Source: Galactobacter sp052108535
GTDB lineage: Bacteria > Actinomycetota > Actinomycetes > Actinomycetales > Micrococcaceae
Assembly (NCBI GenBank): GCA_052108535.1
Contig: JBQDZM010000013.1
Coordinates: forward strand, 12,109 to 76,108
Direction: 5' to 3'
Length of the DNA: 64,000 nucleotides
Each line of letters begins with the position of its first letter. Position 1 is the stretch's first letter. Of the stretch, positions 59,019 to 64,000 are shown one piece after another. The position numbers and the translations under genes were made by a program. Below the pieces are notes generated by a model. It worked only from the letters and a program-made list of their open reading frames with translations, ran no database searches and had not been told where the DNA came from.

Positions 59019-59140
59019 TCGGATCTGCCGCTATTTTCGGATCTGCCCATATTCTCGGATGTGCGGCACCGGTTCGGCGCCGCACATCCGAAAATGAGGG
59101 CAGATCCAGTAGCGGGGGCAGATCGCACGAGGCAGATCCA
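59019..59140. terminator. Array of inverted CGGATCTGCC units between convergent genes
   Basis: Plus-strand units TCGGATCTGCC at 59019 and 59037 and TCGGATGTGCGGC at 59055-59067 are answered by GCCGCACATCCGA (59079-59091), GGGCAGATCC (about 59098), GGGCAGATCG (about 59116) and GGCAGATCC (about 59131). The centre is a perfect 13-bp hairpin. A bidirectional terminator is likely. Confidence 0.55.
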
Positions 59141-59152
59141 GCAGCGCCCCCG

Positions 59153-61414
59153 TTAGCGCACACTCCCGTCCCGCGTCAGCGCTGAAGGCGACGTCAGCGC
59201 CAACCACAGGAACGTGTAGCTGCGCAACAGCATGCGGGCGGTCTCCTCGTGATCCACACTGCCTGCGTGCCCACCCGTGACATCCTCGTGGAACCAGACA
59301 TCGTCCACACCCAGATCAAACATAGCTGCCGCCATCATGCGGGCCTGGACCGGGCCCACCCGGTCGTCCGACGTGGTGGTCCAGATCAGTGTGGGTGGGT
59401 AGTCGGCGTGCGGGTGATCCACGAGCCGGTGCAGCGGTGAGATGTCCCGCAGGAATTCGGCGTCGGACTCGGAATCCGGATCCCCATATTCGGCGATCCA
59501 GGAATGCCCGGCGGAGAGTTGCGTGTAATGCAGCATGTCCAGTAGCGGCACACCGCAACTGATCCCGCCGAAGAGTTCCGGGTAGCGGGTGAGCGCATTG
59601 CCGGTCAGTAGGCCTCCGTTGGACCGCCCCATCACACCGGTCAGTGCGGCCGTGGAGAGTCCGTACGCGGTGAGGTCTCGGGCCACCGCAGCCAGGTCCT
59701 CGTAAACGCGCACCCGGTTCTCTCGCAGCGCGGACGTGTGCCACTCAGGCCCGTACTCGCCTCCGCCACGCAGGTTCGCGACCACATACGCCGGCGCGCG
59801 GCCGTCGTCCGTTCGGCGTGCCAGCCAGCCCAGCCCCACGGCAGCGGAATACGCGGGCGTCAGCGAGGAACGGAACCCACCGTAGGCGTTGATGATGACC
59901 GGAGTGCGCCCGTCCAAGGGGGCATCCGTTGGCGCGATCAGGAAGTAGGGGACACGGGTCCCGTCCGCCGATACCGCGAAGCGCTGGCTGACGGCGTGCG
60001 TACTCGCGTCGAAACGCATCGGCGCCGACGCGATCACCGCCGGGGGAACATCAGGCCCGACGGCACTGCCGTCGCTTCCAGCGGAAGCCGACGTCGCGTC
60101 GTCGGGCATGGCACTAGACATGGCGCCCGAGGCGCCAACCGACGAACGAGGTCCCAACGTGCCCCGGTACAGCGTGGCCGGGGTCAGGAATGAGGACGAG
60201 GTCATCCAGTAGTCCTCGGCGCAATCGGGGTCCTCGTCGTCGACCGGCCATACCGACGCTGAGGACAGGGGCGGCACGGGTAGTTCGGACGCGGCCCAGC
60301 CCTGTTCGGGATCCAGCACCACCACGGCGGAGGAGACATCCCGCAGCACGGAGAGCAGGAAGCGGGAGCGGGTGGCGGACATGGAGGTCAGGGATTCGCC
60401 GGGACCCGGGCTCCACACACAGTCGATGCTGCGCTCGCCGTCCAACCAAGCATCCAAGTCAGCGGCGAGCAGGCAGCCGGCCTCGAAGGTGGCGTCACCG
60501 ACCGTCCACTGGCTCATGGGCCAGACGATCAAGCGGCCACGAAAGTAGGCCACGCGAGCATCCAGCGGGACGTCCACTTCCTCCCAGCCACGGCCCTGTG
60601 TCCCCCCAGCGCTGGCGCGGTCCACATAACGGCGGTGACGGTAGAAGTCAATCAAGTCTTCTGCCACGTCGAGCTCGAATCCGGGGGTCGAGTCGTGCCC
60701 GGCCCAAGCACTCATGTGGTCGGTCTCCACCTCGAAGATCACCGGCGCATCCTCCAAGGCGGCACCCCGGACCAGGCGCCGCACCTTGGAAGCATAGGAA
60801 GAGCGGGTCTCATCGTCCGCGCCGGTCACGGTCCCCACGTAGAGGGTGTCCGCGTCCACCCAATCCACGTTGGTCTTGGCCGTGGGAAGGTCGAAGCCAC
60901 CAGGCACGAACGCCTTGGCGACCACGTCGAATTCGCGCACCCGCACCGCGTCGCCACCGTCGGGGGACAGGCTGACCAGAACCCGCGTGGGTTGCGAACC
61001 ATCCGGAGCCGGGCACCATCGGGATCCGTGCCAGACCCACTCCACCCCTTCGGCCGCGGCCAGCGCGTCCACGTCCAGGAGGGTCTCCCACTCCGGGGTA
61101 CCTGAAAGATAGGAATCCCAGCTCGTGGTGCGCCAGATCCCCCGGGGATGCACGGAGTCCTGCCAGAAATTCGTGTGCAGCTGCCCGTGCTTGGTCACCA
61201 GGGTCAGCCGGTCCGGAGCGTCTAGGGCCGAGGTCAGGGATCGGACGAGTGCCTCGTGGTCTGGCGAGGCAAGAGCGGCGTCCGTCTCCCGGCTGCGCTC
61301 TTGCGCCCAGGCGGTCGCGCGTTCACCGCGGATCTCGCCGAGCCAGGGATGGGCGGCTGCGGGGTCCTGGGTGGTGGTGGGGTCGTTGGGGTCGGCAGTG
61401 AGGGAGACACGCAT
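59153..61414 (-). CDS. Prolyl oligopeptidase family serine peptidase (S9A)
   Basis: 753 residues. N-terminal region with PWLGEIRGERATAWAQERS, then a beta-propeller, then the alpha/beta-hydrolase domain from about residue 500: PVIINAYGGFRSSLTP (oxyanion), VVANLRGGGEYGPEWH, the nucleophile Ser in GVMGRSNGGLLTGNALTRYP, TSDDRVGPVQARMMA (Asp) and EDVTGGHAG (His). No signal peptide. Between propeller and catalytic domain, a Ser/Gly/Ala/Asp-rich insert (about 430-470) includes MPDDA, encoded by the TGCCCGACG motif. It cleaves short proline-containing peptides in the cytoplasm. Monocistronic. Confidence 0.93.
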   Translation of the reverse strand: MRVSLTADPNDPTTTQDPAAAHPWLGEIRGERATAWAQERSRETDAALASPDHEALVRSLTSALDAPDRLTLVTKHGQLHTNFWQDSVHPRGIWRTTSWDSYLSGTPEWETLLDVDALAAAEGVEWVWHGSRWCPAPDGSQPTRVLVSLSPDGGDAVRVREFDVVAKAFVPGGFDLPTAKTNVDWVDADTLYVGTVTGADDETRSSYASKVRRLVRGAALEDAPVIFEVETDHMSAWAGHDSTPGFELDVAEDLIDFYRHRRYVDRASAGGTQGRGWEEVDVPLDARVAYFRGRLIVWPMSQWTVGDATFEAGCLLAADLDAWLDGERSIDCVWSPGPGESLTSMSATRSRFLLSVLRDVSSAVVVLDPEQGWAASELPVPPLSSASVWPVDDEDPDCAEDYWMTSSSFLTPATLYRGTLGPRSSVGASGAMSSAMPDDATSASAGSDGSAVGPDVPPAVIASAPMRFDASTHAVSQRFAVSADGTRVPYFLIAPTDAPLDGRTPVIINAYGGFRSSLTPAYSAAVGLGWLARRTDDGRAPAYVVANLRGGGEYGPEWHTSALRENRVRVYEDLAAVARDLTAYGLSTAALTGVMGRSNGGLLTGNALTRYPELFGGISCGVPLLDMLHYTQLSAGHSWIAEYGDPDSESDAEFLRDISPLHRLVDHPHADYPPTLIWTTTSDDRVGPVQARMMAAAMFDLGVDDVWFHEDVTGGHAGSVDHEETARMLLRSYTFLWLALTSPSALTRDGSVR

Positions 61415-61434
61415 GTGTCCTACGCTACCTACCT

Positions 61435-61526
61435 CCGTTAGACATTAGAGCGCCTGGTTGGACACCTTTTTGTCCAACGGCGGTTGGACAAAAAGGTGTC
61501 CAGAACACCGCTTGAATGTCTAACGG
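61435..61526 (-). repeat. Dispersed palindromic repeat, copy 4 (intact, inverted)
   Basis: Opposite orientation to copies 1-3 (the GAACACCGC side is on the right). Inner arms GGACACCTTTTTGTCCAAC and GTTGGACAAAAAGGTGTCC are perfectly complementary although they differ from copies 2 and 3. A purine-rich tract follows (61527-61575). Confidence 0.85.
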
Positions 61527-61579
61527 AGGTTGGGGGAGGGGTGGGCGGAAGGACGGTGGGAGGGTGGGAAGATGAGACG

Positions 61580-63691
61580 GTGAGCAGCGACGAGGAGCCA
61601 AGCGTGGAGCAGTCCGCAGGAACTGAGAACTTGACGAGCGTGGTGGTGATCGGTGCCGGACCGCGCGGCACCAGCCTGGTGGAACGCCTGGTGTCCCGTG
61701 TCGCAGCGGCCCAGGAATCGGGGACGGCGGCGCGCCCCGTGAAACTCACCGTGGTGGACCCGCACCGGCCGGGGTCCGGCCATGTCTGGAACCGTGCCCA
61801 GAACCGTGACTTTCTCATGAACACGCCGAGTTTCTACCCCACCGTGGCGCCGGAGCGGCCCGCGCCCGTGGACCGAGAACGTCCGGACCCGCTGGTGGAA
61901 AACACCGGTGGCGCACCCGAGTTTGTGGCGCCGGGCGATGCGCCGGGCCTGACGTTTGAACAATTCCGGCTGCTGGGCGGCGACGGCGCCGACCTCAACG
62001 ACGCGGAACGCGCGGAACTGTCCGCCCTCACGCGTGGCAGCTTCCCGCCCAGGGCCCTCTACGGCGCCTACCTGGAACACGTGTGGGATCGCTGCGTTCG
62101 TTGTGCCGAGAGTCTTCCTATGCTCGACGGCCCGCATCACCTCCCGGCCACGGCCGTCGCCATTGAGCGCGACGACCAGGCCCGGCAGGGCCTGGCGAGC
62201 CGTCCCTCGGGCGGCGGGACGTCCGTTGTTGGGCAGTACCGGATCCAACTGGACGACGGGCGGACGCTCAACGCCGACCACGTGGTCCTGGCCGTGGGCC
62301 ATGTTCCCGCGCGGCTCACCCCGGAGCAGGAGGCCGTGGGACGGGCGGTGGTGGAGGCAGGCTGCGGCTATGTTCCACCGCACGTGCCGACCGACGTGGA
62401 CCACGAGCGCTTCCCCGCGGGCGAGGCCGTGCTGGTGAGGGGTATGGGGCTGAACTTCTTCGACCTCATGATCGCGCTGACCAAGGGCCGTGGCGGACGG
62501 TTCGAGGACTCGGGTCGGCACGCCGGCCAGGCGTTGGATTACGTGGCCTCCGGCCGCGAGCCCATCTTGGTGGCGGGGTCCCGACGCGGCACCCCGTACC
62601 TGGCCAAGTCTGTGGCCGATGCTTTCGTGCCGCGAGGAGTCCTGCTGCGCCATCTCTCCTATGAACGCGTCACCGGCGCGGCACGTAAGGGCGCCTCCGG
62701 GAGGATCCCCGGCAGCGTGGACTTCGGGCGACATGTGTGGCCGTTGCTACAACGCGATGTCGTGGAGCACTATTACCGGACGCTGGCCGCAGTCTCACCG
62801 GAGCTGTTCCCCTCAGGTGCGGACCGTTTTCTCGACGAACTGGCGCAGCTGCTTGACCAGCCCGCCGATATCGGGGACGAGGTGTGGAGCGTGCGGGTCA
62901 AGGACCTCCTTCGGCAGGCCGCACCGGAGGCAGGGTGGTTCGATATCGAGGACCTGGCCAGGCCGTTCCACCATGTGGGGCACACCTCGGAGGAGGGGCA
63001 CGCCGCAGCGGTCCTCGAATGGTTGGAACGCGATGCAGCCCAAGCCACGTTGGGAGAGGACTGCCCGGAACGTCAGGCCATCGGCGCCTTGCACGCCGGA
63101 CGACTGCTGACCAAACGGTTGGTGGCAGAGGGGTACATCGACGAGACCTCCGTGGCGTTGCAGGTCCGGGGGCGGTTCGAACCACTGGTTGAGGGACTCG
63201 CCTCCGGTGCGCCGATCCAGCGGACCGAGGAACTCGCGGCCTTGGTGCGGGCCGGTGTGGTGCGGGTGCTGGGCCCGGAGCCCGTGTATACGTTCGACGA
63301 CGCTGCGGGGCGTTTCGTGGCTTCGTCGCCCTGGGTGCAGGGTGTGGAAGAAACCGGGCGCTGGATGGTGGAGGCCATGATGCCGGCCAACCGTGTGGCG
63401 GTGACCGCGTCGCCGCTGCTGCGCGACGTGCTGGCCTCAGGTCTGGGGCGCCCGCACCCCCGCATCACCACGGACGGTGAGATCGTCCCCGGTTCAGGGT
63501 TCGACGTGGACGACGAACTCCGTTTGGTTGGGTCCGACGGCACCGCGTCGGGTGTGCATGTCCTCGGCTTGCAGTTGTCTTCGGTGCAGTGGGGCACCGC
63601 GATCGCTGCGGAGGCCGGCGGAGGGCCTGATGACGGAGGTCGCACCATCGCTGACGCCGATGCGGTGGCTGCCGCACTGTTGGGTTGCTGA
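61580..63691 (+). CDS. Large FAD/NAD(P)-binding protein (COG4529-like)
   Basis: 703 residues. N-terminal Rossmann site VVVIGAGPRGTSLVERLVSRV, then LTVVDPHRPGSGHVWNRAQNRDFLMNTPSFYPT, GPRALYGAYL-type motif at PPRALYGAYLEHVW, and a second dinucleotide region (DHVVLAVGHVPARL; EAVLVRGMGLNFFDLMIALTKGRGG). A late GVHVLGLQLSSVQWGTAIAAEAG completes the FAD fold. Proteins of this family are related to flavin monooxygenases and are often found near amino-acid or siderophore genes; the substrate is unknown. The start is the GTG at 61580; the frame upstream runs through the repeat and is not used. Confidence 0.85.
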   Translation: MSSDEEPSVEQSAGTENLTSVVVIGAGPRGTSLVERLVSRVAAAQESGTAARPVKLTVVDPHRPGSGHVWNRAQNRDFLMNTPSFYPTVAPERPAPVDRERPDPLVENTGGAPEFVAPGDAPGLTFEQFRLLGGDGADLNDAERAELSALTRGSFPPRALYGAYLEHVWDRCVRCAESLPMLDGPHHLPATAVAIERDDQARQGLASRPSGGGTSVVGQYRIQLDDGRTLNADHVVLAVGHVPARLTPEQEAVGRAVVEAGCGYVPPHVPTDVDHERFPAGEAVLVRGMGLNFFDLMIALTKGRGGRFEDSGRHAGQALDYVASGREPILVAGSRRGTPYLAKSVADAFVPRGVLLRHLSYERVTGAARKGASGRIPGSVDFGRHVWPLLQRDVVEHYYRTLAAVSPELFPSGADRFLDELAQLLDQPADIGDEVWSVRVKDLLRQAAPEAGWFDIEDLARPFHHVGHTSEEGHAAAVLEWLERDAAQATLGEDCPERQAIGALHAGRLLTKRLVAEGYIDETSVALQVRGRFEPLVEGLASGAPIQRTEELAALVRAGVVRVLGPEPVYTFDDAAGRFVASSPWVQGVEETGRWMVEAMMPANRVAVTASPLLRDVLASGLGRPHPRITTDGEIVPGSGFDVDDELRLVGSDGTASGVHVLGLQLSSVQWGTAIAAEAGGGPDDGGRTIADADAVAAALLGC

Positions 63692-63709
63692 AGCAACTGG
63701 AGGGCATGA

Positions 63710-63822
63710 TTTCGCGGAAGGTCCCGTGAACCGTTTGCCACAGTCTTGCCACAGACGGGCCCCGGAGACGCAGGAAGCGGCCCCCATCGCGGGGACCGCT
63801 TCCTGGTGTTTTCGCGGAAGGT
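63710..63822. repeat. 13-bp direct repeat of the tRNA-Ser 3' end, 100 bp apart
   Basis: TTTCGCGGAAGGT occurs at 63710-63722 and 63810-63822; the second copy covers the tRNA acceptor end. TTGCCACA is repeated in between. This could be a relic of an attachment site, but the identity is short. Confidence 0.35.
63771..63805. terminator. Hairpin between the FAD protein gene and tRNA-Ser(UGA)
   Basis: CAGGAAGCGG-C-CCCC (63771-63785) pairs with GGGG-A-CCGCTTCCTG (63791-63805); a GTTTTC run follows on the plus strand. It could serve both converging transcripts. Confidence 0.6.
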
Positions 63823-63902
63823 AAGGGATTCGAACCCTTGGTACGGGGTTACCGCACAATGGTTTTCAAGACCATCTCCTTCGGCCGCTCGGACAACCTT
63901 CC
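63815..63902 (-). tRNA. tRNA-Ser, anticodon UGA
   Basis: 88 nt. Acceptor GGAAGGT pairs with ACCTTCC, discriminator G. The anticodon arm ATGGT-CTTGAAA-ACCAT gives UGA. Long variable arm, T-loop GGTTCGAAT. No feature is seen in the last 98 bases of the window (63903-64000). Confidence 0.95.
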
Positions 63903-64000
63903 AGCTCGATTAAGTCTAGGGGATTCGCGGGCCACTGTTGTACACCCCGTGTTCTAGTTGGGAGTGCAACGGTTCGTGGTGGGGTCTGGTGTTGAGCATA

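Overview
The window is high-GC actinobacterial DNA, most likely from Micrococcales. The signs are GTG/TTG starts, dense ATGA/GTGA gene overlaps, a GTP-type PEP carboxykinase, Asp23/AmaP clusters and actinobacterial forms of RecQ and MobA. The genus cannot be fixed. It is draft sequence: 100 Ns (24539-24638) join two contig ends, so adjacency across that gap is not proven.

Layout. (1) 1-14892 is a peptide and D-amino-acid locus. A leftward operon (GNAT acyltransferase, SIS protein, enolase-superfamily N-acylamino-acid racemase, class IV aminotransferase, M19 dipeptidase) diverges from a rightward set (M20 deacylase/peptidase, oligopeptide ABC transporter, S66 LD-carboxypeptidase, cytoplasmic beta-lactamase-fold hydrolase, C45 acyltransferase). 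Acyltransferase, racemase and M20 deacylase are the three enzymes of the known route that converts D- to L-amino acids irreversibly. The other genes suggest uptake and trimming of peptidoglycan-type peptides. (2) 15180-20354 holds a DUF559 protein, then metF-purU-ligM and a PadR regulator. This is a tetrahydrofolate-dependent O-demethylation module that would release aryl methyl groups as formate. (3) 20850-25432 holds an SSS symporter with an amber codon near its start, an adjacent 43-residue membrane protein, a secreted alkaline phosphatase and an alcohol dehydrogenase, the last two cut by the gap. (4) 25837-38582 is a full molybdenum-cofactor set (mogA-moaE-moaA facing moeZ-moeA-moaC-mobA-moaD), an HTH-TOBE regulator, modABC, fdhD and a YdeP-type molybdoenzyme. 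(5) 38765-52097 is housekeeping: tadA, upp, a two-component system, a receiver-less winged-helix protein, a SixA-type phosphatase, pckG, a phosphohexomutase, a RecQ-phosphoribosyltransferase fusion and a membrane-anchored repeat protein. (6) 52519-57222 holds an HTH protein with a neat operator and an Asp23/AmaP envelope-stress operon that carries its own sigma factor and one broken Asp23 gene. (7) 57310-64000 holds a tandem-HIRAN protein, a DEDDh exonuclease, a small membrane protein, a prolyl oligopeptidase and a large FAD/NAD(P)-binding protein.

Four tRNAs lie on the minus strand: Ser-CGA, Arg-ACG, Ser-GCU and Ser-UGA. The most unusual non-coding feature is a dispersed 92-bp palindromic repeat (12793, 15007, 16248, 61435). 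The inner stem sequence differs between copies but stays perfectly self-complementary in the three intact ones. A second dispersed motif (TGCCCGACG with its inverse) builds terminators and also occurs inside two coding regions.
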